Assembly: GCA_017445115.1 (NCBI GenBank)
Contig: JAFSUU010000085.1
Location: 1 to 63,647, forward strand
Length of the DNA: 63,647 bases
DNA from: Clostridia bacterium
Lineage (GTDB): Bacteria > Bacillota_A > Clostridia > Oscillospirales > CAG-272
Direction of reading: 5' to 3'
Shown here: positions 48,590-57,161 of the stretch, piece after piece
Layout: each line of letters begins with the position of its first letter
How positions within the stretch are numbered: the stretch's first letter is position 1
Translations under genes and position numbers: made by a program
The notes under the pieces: model-generated
Seen by the model: the letters and a program-made list of their open reading frames with translations, nothing else
The model's database searches: none
Told to the model about the DNA's origin: nothing

Positions 48590-49285
48590 ATGGCTGAGAA
48601 GCACACGGCTGAAATGCGGAAGAATCACAGGGCGAGGGTGCGTAAAAGAATACTGGAACAGGGTGCCTCGTCGCTCGAACTTTACAAACTTCTCGAAGCG
48701 TTTCTTTACAGTGTCAGACCGAGAGTCGACACGTATCCTATAGCGCATGAGCTTCTTGCAAAATTCAAGACGGTCGACGGCGTGTTTTCCGCTCCGCTTG
48801 ACGAGCTGATGAAGGTCGACGGAGTCGGAAAGGTTACCGCGGAACATATAATGCTTACGGGTGAGCTGATCAATCGCGCGGTGATCTCGGATCTGACGTC
48901 AGCGCCTCTCGATGCCGATGCAAGAGTGATTCCGCTTCTCGTATGGATGATGAGAAACTCGAAGACGGACACGGTAGCGCTGATCGGGCTTGATTCTAAA
49001 ATGAATTATCTTGACTTTAAGATACTTGACGCGGAAATCGCGTCGGAAGAGATAAAGAATTCTATTCTGAGATTTGCAAAATCAGGCGCGGAGAAGATCA
49101 TATTCGCCCACAGACATCCGGGCAGGATCGGTGTGCCGACTGCCGCGGATATTGAATCGACAAAGGTTCTCGTTAAGATGTGCTCCGGCGCGGGAGTTAC
49201 GGCGGTCGAGCATTACGTTGTGACGAAAAGCGGCGCGTTCGGGATAATGAAAGACCGTAAAGCAGCTTTCGGAGGCGAAGTGTGA
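48590..49285 (+). CDS. RadC-like JAB/MPN domain protein
   Basis: 231 residues from ATG 48590, six bases after GAGGTG; an in-frame ATG at 48578 contains part of that site. The N-terminal half has helix-hairpin-helix segments (FKTVDGVFSAPLDELMKVDG, then VGKVTAEHIM), as in RadC/YsxA. The C-terminal half is the JAMM metal site AHRHPGRIGVPTAAD with HxHx(10)D; the usual Ser three before the Asp is Thr, and the typical HNHPSGD wording is changed to HRHPGR. Active but diverged, or a structural relative. RadC proteins are now thought to have limited roles in DNA processing; precise function unknown. Its stop overlaps the next GTG (GTGA). Confidence 0.75.
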   Translation: MAEKHTAEMRKNHRARVRKRILEQGASSLELYKLLEAFLYSVRPRVDTYPIAHELLAKFKTVDGVFSAPLDELMKVDGVGKVTAEHIMLTGELINRAVISDLTSAPLDADARVIPLLVWMMRNSKTDTVALIGLDSKMNYLDFKILDAEIASEEIKNSILRFAKSGAEKIIFAHRHPGRIGVPTAADIESTKVLVKMCSGAGVTAVEHYVVTKSGAFGIMKDRKAAFGGEV

Positions 49286-50202
49286 CGAACAAAAAAGAGC
49301 TGCCGAGAGCATATATGACACCCTCAGAAACCCGGAAATGCAACGGCAGGGTAACCGATATTGCAAGTCTTTTTCTGAATTTCGCCGCCGATGAATTCGA
49401 CATCGGATCGATAAATGAGATCTCCTCATCGTGCGGTGTCAGCAGAGAATACGCTTACGCCGAACTTCTCGCCGCGCGTTTCGGCGTGGATTCGGGAGGG
49501 CGAGACCGCGCTTTTTTCAAAAACTATTTTGTCCCGATGATAAACGAGCTTGACGTCAAAGATTACACCGACGATCCGTATTATAAAATAATAAAGATAC
49601 CGGATATGAAGCTCGGAAAATGGGAGTTCAAAACGGAGGTCCTTCGTCCGGGAGAGGGCTTCGTCTGCCGCGATTTTCTTGTGACTGACGACGGAAGGCT
49701 TATCCCGCAGCTCGGATTTTTCACAGAGCCTTTTCCGTTTCCGGCGGTGCTCGAGGGCGGCAGGGAATGGATGACGCTGATGCCGAACGAAACGGTGACG
49801 ACAAAACCGGCGATCGCTCTGTCTCACGGCAAGGTGCTGACTTACGGTCTCGGGCTTGGATATTTTGCCTATATGGCGTCTGAAAAGGATGACGTGGACT
49901 CTGTCACTGTCGTAGAACTGTCGCGCGATGTCATATCGCTTTTTGAGAAGCATATTCTTCCGCAGTTTTCTCACAGAGAAAAGATAAAGATAGTGAATTC
50001 CGACGCGTTTGAATATGCGAAAAACACGGCTCCGGGCGAAAAATACGATTTCGTTTTCGCAGATTTCTGGCACGACGCCGGAGACGGCAGAGACCTCTAT
50101 CTCAAAATGAAAGAATACGAAAAATACTCGCCGGAGAGCGAGTACTGTTACTGGCTTGAGGACACGATCAAATGTTATCTCGACAGAGAACTCTGGCCAT
50201 AG
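49282..50202 (+). CDS. Spermidine-synthase-like SAM-fold protein
   Basis: 306 residues; GTG 49282 overlaps the preceding stop. Residues ~1-110 are an unfamiliar helical domain. Residues ~160-300 form a Rossmann methyltransferase/spermidine-synthase fold: VLTYGLGLGYFAYMAS as the glycine-rich SAM loop, SVTVVELSRDVISLFEKHILPQF trimmed as VVELSRD for the acidic ribose-binding position, IVNSDAFEYA, and YDFVFADFWHD in the active-site region. It could bind S-adenosylmethionine or a decarboxylated form. The pairing with a RadC-like gene is of unknown meaning. Methyl or aminopropyl acceptor unknown. Confidence 0.65.
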   Translation: MTNKKELPRAYMTPSETRKCNGRVTDIASLFLNFAADEFDIGSINEISSSCGVSREYAYAELLAARFGVDSGGRDRAFFKNYFVPMINELDVKDYTDDPYYKIIKIPDMKLGKWEFKTEVLRPGEGFVCRDFLVTDDGRLIPQLGFFTEPFPFPAVLEGGREWMTLMPNETVTTKPAIALSHGKVLTYGLGLGYFAYMASEKDDVDSVTVVELSRDVISLFEKHILPQFSHREKIKIVNSDAFEYAKNTAPGEKYDFVFADFWHDAGDGRDLYLKMKEYEKYSPESEYCYWLEDTIKCYLDRELWP

Positions 50203-50208
50203 ATAATT

Positions 50209-50231
50209 AAAGCCGCGCTGTGCGCGGCTTT
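50209..50231 (+). terminator. Terminator-like hairpin, first of two identical copies
   Basis: AAAGCCGCGC / GCGCGGCTTT around TGT, seven bases after the spermidine-synthase-like gene. The same 23-base unit recurs at 50484. The 300-base gap 50203-50508 also holds GGCGGGG / CCCCGCC (near 50331-50364) and the hairpin at 50457-50483; no gene was recognised in it. Confidence 0.65.
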
Positions 50232-50456
50232 CAGACTGAAGACAAACTTGGCAGAGCGGCAATGATAGGACGATTAATGAAGCAAGCATAACATCGTAAA
50301 AAGATTTTGTTTCGCCGAAAATCAAAGAGGCGGGGGATACGGATAAACCCGAATTCCCCGCCGTCATTGCCTTTCGGCGCTCTCGCCGCTCGACGTATTC
50401 ATATACGCCTGACGCGCCGAGATCACCCAATCTACCGGCGTTTCTCTTCGTCTGTT

Positions 50457-50510
50457 CGGAGTGAAGACTTTGTCTTCACTCCGAAAGCCGCGCTGTGCGC
50501 GGCTTTTTTT
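50457..50510. terminator. Tandem hairpins ending in a T tract between convergent units
   Basis: CGGAGTGAAGAC / GTCTTCACTCCG with a TTT loop (50457-50483) is followed directly by AAAGCCGCGC / GCGCGGCTTT plus TTTT (50484-50510). The second is a bidirectional terminator shared with the minus-strand DUF4037 gene, whose stop lies at 50509. Confidence 0.7.
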
Positions 50511-51456
50511 ATTCTCTTGACATTCCCGCGAAAATGCTGTCGTTTCTGAGCGACGGAGACTTTATCTTCGAGTTGACTTCGTACGCCGAGATCTCGAAGC
50601 TTTGAGATGCGTGGGAGATCAGACCTTGCCGCAACAGTTCAGCGGAAACGGCTGATGCAACGTCGGAAATGAGTTCGTTTTTTACATTTGCCTCATTGCT
50701 GCCGTTCGCACTTTCGGTCAGATAACCGAGAACGGATCCAAGGTCGGAAAGTACCGTCAGATCTGACATTCCGCGGTAGATCCATTTGTAGAAGGGCATA
50801 TATTCTTTGTTCAGAAGATAGATTGCGGCGGCAATATTTTTTACAAATGCAAAAATGGCAAATTGCGCCGCTCCGATCTCGCCGTGAGCGAGACATCGGG
50901 GATAATTGTATACGCCCGACTGGTGAGCCAATATGAGAGCCGAAGCGAGTTTTTTGAGTCTCACATCCTCCGGATAGCCGCGAAGGAGTATCTCGCGCAC
51001 CGCGGAGAATTCGCCGAGGTCGTCGCGGAATATTTTTCCGGAAGTTGCGGCGCGAAGCGCGTGCTCGGGAAGAGAGAGCCAGTGCGCGTCGCTTTCAGGC
51101 GCGCTCGCAGATCCGAGAAATCTTTTGTAAAAATCCGATGTCCGCATTACCCCGCGCCTCGCTCCTCCGGTCGGAGTGTCGAGGCTTCTTTTATATCCGA
51201 GAAATTCAGCCGGAAGAGCGGAATACGCTCTTGACAGAGCGAACGAATATTTTTCAAAATCTTCATCGGTCAGCCAGATGCAGAACGACGGCTCAAAATC
51301 GTGGTCTCGCGAGACTTCGTCGTCAAATCCCAGACATTCCGAGCCCTCTCCGGCAAGACCGATCGCCGCTCTTGACGAGAGCTCGGAAAAGCTTTTCTCT
51401 ATCATCGGCGCGCCGTATTCGAGGTAGTATTTTTCAGACAGTTCAAGCCCCTTCAT
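50509..51456 (-). CDS. DUF4037 (nucleotidyltransferase-like) protein
   Basis: 315 residues from the ATG at 51456; longer upstream frames lack a ribosome site and run into the neighbour. Near residue 35, GEGSECLGFDDEVSRDHDFEP contains the GS...D.D pattern of nucleotidyltransferase-like DUF4037 proteins. The remainder is helical, with a C-terminal domain around YKWIYRGM. The upstream TPR gene overlaps it by 14 bases, so they form a two-gene operon. Such pairs occur in Firmicutes and may be involved in small-molecule or regulatory nucleotidylation; the substrate is unknown. Confidence 0.7.
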   Translation of the reverse strand: MKGLELSEKYYLEYGAPMIEKSFSELSSRAAIGLAGEGSECLGFDDEVSRDHDFEPSFCIWLTDEDFEKYSFALSRAYSALPAEFLGYKRSLDTPTGGARRGVMRTSDFYKRFLGSASAPESDAHWLSLPEHALRAATSGKIFRDDLGEFSAVREILLRGYPEDVRLKKLASALILAHQSGVYNYPRCLAHGEIGAAQFAIFAFVKNIAAAIYLLNKEYMPFYKWIYRGMSDLTVLSDLGSVLGYLTESANGSNEANVKNELISDVASAVSAELLRQGLISHASQSFEISAYEVNSKIKSPSLRNDSIFAGMSRE

Positions 51457-52273
51457 AGATCTTCCTTGACCTTTCTTCGAGCGCGTCGGCGGTTTCCGCG
51501 TCCCCGAAATATCTGAATGACGGGGCGCATTTCGATGCAACGAATGCGTAATATCCGTTTCTTTTGACGGCAGCCGAGTCGAGGATCTCCTTCGCTGCAA
51601 AGAGACATTCTGCAATTTCCGGCGAACCCTTTCCGCGCCAGACCTCATAGAGATGTGCCATGTTGACGTAAGTCGCCGCTTCGTCGCAAGCGCCGTCCTC
51701 TTTCTCCGACATTATCGCAGCCGCTTCGATGAAAAGAGACTCCGCCTCGTCGTATCTGCCGACGTCGCAGAGGGCGAGCGCCGAGTTGTTGTAAAGCCCC
51801 GCGACGAGCGCGTCGTCGGGAGAGAGCTTTTCTCTGTATATCGCTCCGGCCTTTTCGTAAAGCGCTATCGCTTCATACGGTTTGCCGAAAGCTTTGTAAA
51901 CCGTTGCCGCGTTGAGATATACCGTCGCCGCGGATACTTCGTTTTCGATACCGACTTTTTCAACGAGGAAGAGAGCACGGTCGAGCGCGCGAAATGCCGA
52001 AGCCTCGTCCCCGCGCTTTCTGTAATATCCCATCAACTCGTTCTGTATCGAGATCTCACCGCGAAGGTCGCGGAGTTCCTTCGCTTCCTTTTCCCATTTT
52101 TCGAGAAAAGCGCCCGCGCCGTCGAGGTCGTTCACCTCGAAATACGCGTCGAGCTTTTCAATTATCCGCCTCACGGGTATCTCTCCGAGCGCGTCGTCGG
52201 GTGACGGATAATAAAACTTTTTTCCGTCCGAAAGAGGACAGAGCGGTTCTTTATAGTCAAAAGGATCGAGCAT
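51443..52273 (-). CDS. Tetratricopeptide-repeat protein
   Basis: 276 residues; the ATG at 52273 follows GAAGGAGG. After a ~60-residue N-terminus, five or six TPR-type helical hairpins are visible, marked by AxxFxxAxxxY-like patterns: SIQNELMGYYRKRGDEASAF, TVYLNAATVYKAFGKPYEAI, NNSALALCDVGRYDEAE and TYVNMAHLYEVW. TPR arrays hold protein partners. It is translationally linked to the DUF4037 gene, which is its probable partner. Cytosolic, no signal or membrane helix. Confidence 0.75.
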   Translation of the reverse strand: MLDPFDYKEPLCPLSDGKKFYYPSPDDALGEIPVRRIIEKLDAYFEVNDLDGAGAFLEKWEKEAKELRDLRGEISIQNELMGYYRKRGDEASAFRALDRALFLVEKVGIENEVSAATVYLNAATVYKAFGKPYEAIALYEKAGAIYREKLSPDDALVAGLYNNSALALCDVGRYDEAESLFIEAAAIMSEKEDGACDEAATYVNMAHLYEVWRGKGSPEIAECLFAAKEILDSAAVKRNGYYAFVASKCAPSFRYFGDAETADALEERSRKIYEGA

Positions 52274-52442
52274 ATTTTTCCTCCTTCGTTATCTCTTTAT
52301 CTATTATAGCCGAAGGGAGAAGTTCTTTTCAAGTGCTTTTATACAAAAAGGTATTCCGGACAGTATATTTTTTTGAGATGCCTTGATATAAATGTGATAA
52401 TATGATATCATTAAATTGTAAAAATATATAGGAGGAAAGCTA

Positions 52443-53027
52443 ATGGCAAAACTCTATTTTAAATACGGTGCTATGGGCTCGTCGAAGACTGCAAACGCGC
52501 TCATAGCCAAATTCAACTACGAAGAAAGGAACATGAAAGTCTGGCTGATAAAGCCCGACGTCGACAACAGAGACGGCGAGTCAAAAGTGCGCTCGAGGAT
52601 CGGCCTTGAGGCGGAAGCTACCGTCATCAGACCTACCGACGATATCCTCGTGATGTACAAAGAGCGCGAGGACGTCGACGTCATAATAGCCGACGAGTGC
52701 CAGTTCTTCACCGAGGATCACATCGACCAGATGAGATATATCGTCGACAAATTCGACGTTCCGGTGATGTGCTTCGGACTTAGGACGGACTTCAGAACAA
52801 AACTCTTTCCGGGAAGCCGCCGGCTCTTTGAACTTGCCGATTCGATCACCGAGATCAAGACGATCTGTGAGTGCGGTGCGAAGGCGACAGTTAACGCGAG
52901 GATCGCGCCCGACGGCAGAGTTATAACGAGCGGTCAGCAGGTGTTTATCGGCGGAAACGACAGCTATATCGCAATGTGCCACAAGTGCTATAAAAAACAT
53001 ATCGAAGAAGATAAAAACAGGATCTGA
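52443..53027 (+). CDS. tdk: Thymidine kinase
   Basis: 194 residues, normal length; ATG 52443 after AGGAGG. P-loop [13 protein letters not shown] (8-20), the DECQFF catalytic segment (near 81-86) with Asp and Glu as base, and the lasso-region zinc ribbon CECGAKA and CHKCYKK late in the protein place it in the type II (TK1-like) family. It makes dTMP from thymidine and ATP. First gene of a compact nucleoside salvage operon; a possible weak promoter, TTGATA-N16-TATCAT, begins near 52383. Confidence 0.95.
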   Translation: MAKLYFKYGAMGSSKTANALIAKFNYEERNMKVWLIKPDVDNRDGESKVRSRIGLEAEATVIRPTDDILVMYKEREDVDVIIADECQFFTEDHIDQMRYIVDKFDVPVMCFGLRTDFRTKLFPGSRRLFELADSITEIKTICECGAKATVNARIAPDGRVITSGQQVFIGGNDSYIAMCHKCYKKHIEEDKNRI

Positions 53028-53041
53028 CGGAGGAAATAAAA

Positions 53042-53701
53042 ATGGATATAAAAGAAATACTCTCAAAAGTTGACCACACTCTTCTCGCGCAGGGCGCGAC
53101 TTGGGACGAAATACGCGCGATCTGCGACGACGGGATGAAGTATAAGACCGCGTCCGTCTGCATTCCCGCATCTTACGTTAAGCAGGCAAAGGAATACGTC
53201 GGCGAAAGACTTAAAATATGTACGGTCATCGGGTTCCCGAACGGTTATTCCACAACGGCGACAAAGTGCTTTGAGACCGCCGACGCGGTTGCAAACGGAG
53301 CTGACGAGATAGATATGGTCATCAATATCGGCTGGCTCAAGGACAAAAAATACGCCGAGACTCTCGACGAGATCAAAAAGATTAAAGAGGCGTGCGGCGG
53401 TAAGCTCCTTAAAGTCATAATCGAGACGTGCCTTCTCACAGACGAGGAAAAAATAAAGATGTGCGAGATCGTCTCAGAGTCCGGCGCGGACTATATAAAG
53501 ACGTCAACCGGATTTTCAAAGGGCGGCGCAACGAAAGAGGACGTCGCGCTGTTTGCGGCGCACGTGGCGCCTCACCTTAAAATAAAGGCGGCGGGCGGTA
53601 TCTCGTCCATCGCCGACGCTGAAGACTTCATAAACCTCGGCGCGTCCCGCCTCGGAACGAGCAGGATCGTAAAAATCGTAAAGGAGGAAAATCTTGCCTG
53701 A
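53042..53701 (+). CDS. deoC: Deoxyribose-phosphate aldolase
   Basis: 219 residues; ATG 53042, 14 bases after tdk with GGAGGAAA upstream. Class I aldolase motifs: [16 protein letters not shown] at the start, a conserved Lys in the substrate site ([13 protein letters not shown]) and the Schiff-base segment [14 protein letters not shown] with the catalytic Lys. It splits 2-deoxyribose 5-phosphate into glyceraldehyde 3-phosphate and acetaldehyde, the exit of deoxynucleoside breakdown. Ends in GGAGG and an overlap with deoD, so coupled. Confidence 0.96.
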   Translation: MDIKEILSKVDHTLLAQGATWDEIRAICDDGMKYKTASVCIPASYVKQAKEYVGERLKICTVIGFPNGYSTTATKCFETADAVANGADEIDMVINIGWLKDKKYAETLDEIKKIKEACGGKLLKVIIETCLLTDEEKIKMCEIVSESGADYIKTSTGFSKGGATKEDVALFAAHVAPHLKIKAAGGISSIADAEDFINLGASRLGTSRIVKIVKEENLA

Positions 53702-54446
53702 CGGCGAGGGTATTTCTATGGCAAACTATCCTACACCTCACATAAACGCGACACCGGAGGATTTCGGCAAGACAGTTCTTATGCCGGGAGATCCGCTCCG
53801 CTCAAAATTTATCGCGGAGAATTTTCTTGAGAACGCAAGACTCGTGAACAACGTGAGAGGCGTTCACGGTTACACGGGTGAGTACGGCGGCATCAAAGTA
53901 TCCGTCATGGCGAGCGGCATGGGAATGCCGTCCATCGGCATATATTCTTACGAGCTTTTCAACTTTTTCGGAGTTGAAAACATCATCCGCATCGGCTCAG
54001 CCGGAGCGATGCAGGAGAACATCAGAGTCAGAGACATAGTTATCGGTCAGGGCGCCTGCACTAATTCGAATTTCGCCTCTCAGTACGGGCTTTCCGGTTC
54101 GTTCGCGCCGATAGCGGATTATACGCTTCTTCGTGCCGCGGTCGAAAACTGCGAGCGCCTCGGCGCGAGATATCACGTCGGCAACATTCTTTCGTCAGAC
54201 ACGTTCTATTCCGACGACACGGCATCGACGCCCGCATGGATGAAGATGGGCGTCATGGCGGTCGAGATGGAAGCCGCCGCGCTCTATATGAACGCCGCAA
54301 GGGCGGGAAAGAGAGCTCTTGCGATCTGCACGATCTCCGACCACCTTCTGACCGGAGAGCTTACGACTGCAGAGGAGAGACAAAACTCGTTCACCGAGAT
54401 GATGAAGGTCGCGCTCGAGACCGCTGTTGCCGCGGAGAAATTCTGA
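53694..54446 (+). CDS. deoD: Purine-nucleoside phosphorylase, DeoD type
   Basis: 250 residues from TTG 53694, five to six bases after AAAGGAGG and overlapping the deoC stop; ATG 53718, eight codons later, is an alternative that better matches typical DeoD starts. Family marks are [22 protein letters not shown] at the beginning, [17 protein letters not shown] for phosphate binding, [18 protein letters not shown] for the ribose-binding Glu, and [12 protein letters not shown] with the catalytic Asp. Hexameric enzyme releasing ribose 1-phosphate or deoxyribose 1-phosphate from purine nucleosides. Its product feeds deoB next door. Confidence 0.95.
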   Translation: MPDGEGISMANYPTPHINATPEDFGKTVLMPGDPLRSKFIAENFLENARLVNNVRGVHGYTGEYGGIKVSVMASGMGMPSIGIYSYELFNFFGVENIIRIGSAGAMQENIRVRDIVIGQGACTNSNFASQYGLSGSFAPIADYTLLRAAVENCERLGARYHVGNILSSDTFYSDDTASTPAWMKMGVMAVEMEAAALYMNAARAGKRALAICTISDHLLTGELTTAEERQNSFTEMMKVALETAVAAEKF

Positions 54447-54464
54447 AAAAAAGAGGACTTTTAA

Positions 54465-55634
54465 ATGAAAAGAGTTTTTCTTATAGTGCTTGACAGCTGC
54501 GGCATCGGTGAACTGCCGGATGCGGCGCTGTTCGGCGACGTCGGGGCGCACACGATGAAGCGTATCTCGACCAGTCCGTATTTCAGCTGCGGGAACACAA
54601 AGAAATACGGAGTCGCGAATATTGACGGTCAGGAATACCTCGGCCCGGTCGAAAAGCCTCTCGGCGCGTACGCGAGGATCGCCGAGCGCTCGATGGGTAA
54701 GGATACGACGATAGGGCACTGGGAGATAGCGGGTATCGTTTCCGAAAAGCCGCTCCCCACGTTCCCAAACGGTTTTCCGCAGGAAACTCTCGACGAGTTC
54801 GCAAAAAAATGCGGCGTTCCCGGAGTGCTTTGCAACAAGCCTTATTCGGGCACCGAGGTCATCAAAGATTACGGCGAAGAGCATCTGAAGACGGGAAAGC
54901 CGATAGTATATACGTCGGCTGACAGCGTATACCAGATCGCCTGCCACGAGGAGCTTTATCCGCCGGAAGAGCTTTACCGTTTCTGCCGCATCGCAAGGGA
55001 GATGCTGAAGGGTGAGCTCGGCGTCGGACGCGTCATCGCAAGACCTTTCGTCGGAGACGCGGAACACGGCTTTACGAGAACGACGAACCGTCACGATTTT
55101 TCACTTGAGCCTTACGGCAAGACGATGCTTGACGCGATGAAAGAGCAGGGACGCGACGTTGTCGCCGTCGGCAAGATTACCGATATTTTTGCAGGACGCG
55201 GTGTGACCGAGACTATCCTTTCCCACGGGAACACCGAGGGAATGAAGATAACGCTCGAACAGCTGGACCGCGATTTTGACGGGCTCTGCTTTACGAACCT
55301 CGTCGATTTTGATATGCTATACGGACACAGACAGGATATAGACGGTTACGCTAAGGCATACGCCGAGTTCGACTCGTGGCTCCCGACTTTCGTTTCGGGT
55401 ATGAGAGAGGACGATATTCTCTTTATCACCGCGGACCACGGATGCGACCCCGGTGACGAGAGCACCGACCACACGAGAGAGCACATTCCGCTCCTCGCTA
55501 TAGGCAAAAAGATCCGTCCCGTGAACCTAGGTACGAGAAGTTCGTTCGCCGATATCGCGGCGACTGTCTGCGAGTATCTCGGAGTGGAATACGACTGCCC
55601 GGGCAAGAGCTTTGCAAAAGAGATCATAAAGTGA
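54465..55634 (+). CDS. deoB: Phosphopentomutase
   Basis: 389 residues; ATG 54465, 18 bases after deoD. Alkaline-phosphatase-superfamily metal-site motifs: VLDSCGIGELPDA at the start, SMGKDTTIGHWEIAG with the Thr that is phosphorylated, TNRHDFSL, FTNLVDFDMLYGHRQD and ADHGCDPG then THTREHIPLL-like DHTREHIPLL near the end. It interconverts (deoxy)ribose 1-phosphate and 5-phosphate, linking deoD and pdp with deoC. Length is normal. Confidence 0.96.
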   Translation: MKRVFLIVLDSCGIGELPDAALFGDVGAHTMKRISTSPYFSCGNTKKYGVANIDGQEYLGPVEKPLGAYARIAERSMGKDTTIGHWEIAGIVSEKPLPTFPNGFPQETLDEFAKKCGVPGVLCNKPYSGTEVIKDYGEEHLKTGKPIVYTSADSVYQIACHEELYPPEELYRFCRIAREMLKGELGVGRVIARPFVGDAEHGFTRTTNRHDFSLEPYGKTMLDAMKEQGRDVVAVGKITDIFAGRGVTETILSHGNTEGMKITLEQLDRDFDGLCFTNLVDFDMLYGHRQDIDGYAKAYAEFDSWLPTFVSGMREDDILFITADHGCDPGDESTDHTREHIPLLAIGKKIRPVNLGTRSSFADIAATVCEYLGVEYDCPGKSFAKEIIK

Positions 55635-55647
55635 TCGGAGATTTGAT

Positions 55648-56058
55648 ATGGACAGACAAATTCTGGTTAATACGGCATGTGACGCAATGATGAAGGCGTA
55701 CGCGCCTTATTCCGGCTTTTTTGTGGGAGCGGCGCTCGAGTGTGAAAACGGTAAAGTTTACACCGGATGCAACATTGAAAACAGCACGTTCACCCCGACG
55801 AACTGCGCCGAGCGCACCGCGTTTTTCAAAGCGATCAGCGAGGGCGACAGAAAGTTTACGAGGATCGCCATTGTCGGCGGTATGGGCGGCGTGATCGACG
55901 GCGTCGCCGCGCCTTGCGGAGTTTGCCGCCAGGTGATGAAAGAGTTTTGCGATCCGGACACGTTCGAAATAATCCTTTTCGACGGAAAAGAGATAAAGAG
56001 CTATCTGCTTTGCGAGCTTCTTCCCGAATCGTTCGGACCTGAAAACCTCGGCAAATGA
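55648..56058 (+). CDS. cdd: Cytidine deaminase
   Basis: 136 residues; ATG 55648, 13 bases after deoB. Zinc-site motifs TNCAERTAFF with the CAE signature and APCGVCRQVM with CxxC, plus YAPYSGFFVGAALE and GCNIENSTF that bind the nucleoside, are all present and correctly ordered. It converts cytidine and deoxycytidine to uridine and deoxyuridine, which pdp then cleaves. The stop overlaps the ATG of the next gene by four bases. Confidence 0.96.
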   Translation: MDRQILVNTACDAMMKAYAPYSGFFVGAALECENGKVYTGCNIENSTFTPTNCAERTAFFKAISEGDRKFTRIAIVGGMGGVIDGVAAPCGVCRQVMKEFCDPDTFEIILFDGKEIKSYLLCELLPESFGPENLGK

Positions 56059-57146
56059 GAAAGTGTGCCGCACTTATTTTCGCTGTCACTCTGCTTTTCG
56101 CTTCGTGCGGAAAGGCGGACGGCGGAGCAGAGACCGGTGACGTCGTCGGGACTTTGAAGATCGTGCAGGTCGTCAGCGCTTACGACGCGTCGAACGAGAG
56201 GGCAAACGCCGAAATATCCGAAGCGATAAAGGAATTCTGCGAAGAGTCGGGTTACGAATCGTCTGAATTTCACAGCGCTTCCGCGTCGTTTGACGGATAC
56301 CGCGAGGCGATGGCGTCCGCCGTGGAGAGCGGAGCTGACGTCATAGTCTGCGAAGGTGAAACGGCTTTTCAAACGGTTTTGGCGCTGCAGGAGATTTTTC
56401 CGAACGTGGTCTTCCTCTGCGCCGGCGCGGAAGAGCCGGTCGCATCCCTCGGCGAGGTTATGTCCGAGAGAGTACATCTCATAAGATTCAGAGAAGAGGA
56501 CGCTGGCTACCTCGCGGGATATATCGCGGTGTATTCCGGCGCGTCGTCGCCCGGCTTTATCGCAATAGCGCAGACCGATCCGGTAGTAAACTATTTCAGG
56601 GGATTTGTGTCCGGCATCTCCGACGCCGCGTTACAGCTCGGCAAAGACGGCGTTACAGTCAAATGCAGCTATAAAGACGGTTTCGGCACGGTCAAAGGCT
56701 CGGACGGAAATAAGATACCAAAGCTTGAAAAGGCGGCTAAGGAAATATATAACGCCGGGTGCGACGTCGTCGCGTCGTGCGGTGCGGCGGTCCCTTATAC
56801 CTGTGCGGCGGCACGTGAACTCGGCGGAAAAGTGATCCCGCTCGTATCCGATCTTGACGACGAATACGGAGTTTTTACTGCATATCCGCGATTTGAATAT
56901 AAGTCTGCGGTCAAGAACGTGCTCACCCGGCTGAAAGACGCCGGAATGAAGTGGAACGATGACGACGCCGGAAAAGTCTCGCTCGTCGGGCTTGCAGACG
57001 GAGCGGTGAAGATCTCGGGCGAGGTCAAGGGTATGCTAGGACTTGAAGAAATTGAAAAAAGGTTTTCATCCGGCGGCGCAGTCTGTGTGGCAAATAGCAT
57101 GACGGAGGTCAGCGCAGACGGCGTCGAAATAGAATTTATTGATTGA
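56055..57146 (+). CDS. BMP-family nucleoside-binding lipoprotein
   Basis: 363 residues. Lipoprotein signal with LLFASC lipobox (Cys near residue 18). The mature part is a periplasmic-binding fold like BmpA/PnrA: IVQVVSAYDASNERANAEIS, then ADVIVCEGETAF, NVVFLCAGAE, FREEDAGYLAGYIAVY and CDVVASCGAAVPY along with PLVSDLDDEYG. In its family it captures purine nucleosides and passes them to an ABC importer. No permease or ATPase gene adjoins it here, so these must be elsewhere or the protein has another use. It sits inside the nucleoside salvage operon with an ATGA overlap to cdd. Confidence 0.85.
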   Translation: MRKCAALIFAVTLLFASCGKADGGAETGDVVGTLKIVQVVSAYDASNERANAEISEAIKEFCEESGYESSEFHSASASFDGYREAMASAVESGADVIVCEGETAFQTVLALQEIFPNVVFLCAGAEEPVASLGEVMSERVHLIRFREEDAGYLAGYIAVYSGASSPGFIAIAQTDPVVNYFRGFVSGISDAALQLGKDGVTVKCSYKDGFGTVKGSDGNKIPKLEKAAKEIYNAGCDVVASCGAAVPYTCAAARELGGKVIPLVSDLDDEYGVFTAYPRFEYKSAVKNVLTRLKDAGMKWNDDDAGKVSLVGLADGAVKISGEVKGMLGLEEIEKRFSSGGAVCVANSMTEVSADGVEIEFID

Positions 57147-57161
57147 TAAACGGAGAATATT

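Noticed and set aside
49426..50430. Minus-strand gene across the spermidine-synthase-like gene and the gap after it
   Set aside because: No ribosome site, and the plus-strand frame shows clear Rossmann motifs.
50232..50456. Small gene in the gap after the spermidine-synthase-like gene
   Set aside because: Short frames on either strand lack ribosome sites; the sequence is dominated by hairpins.
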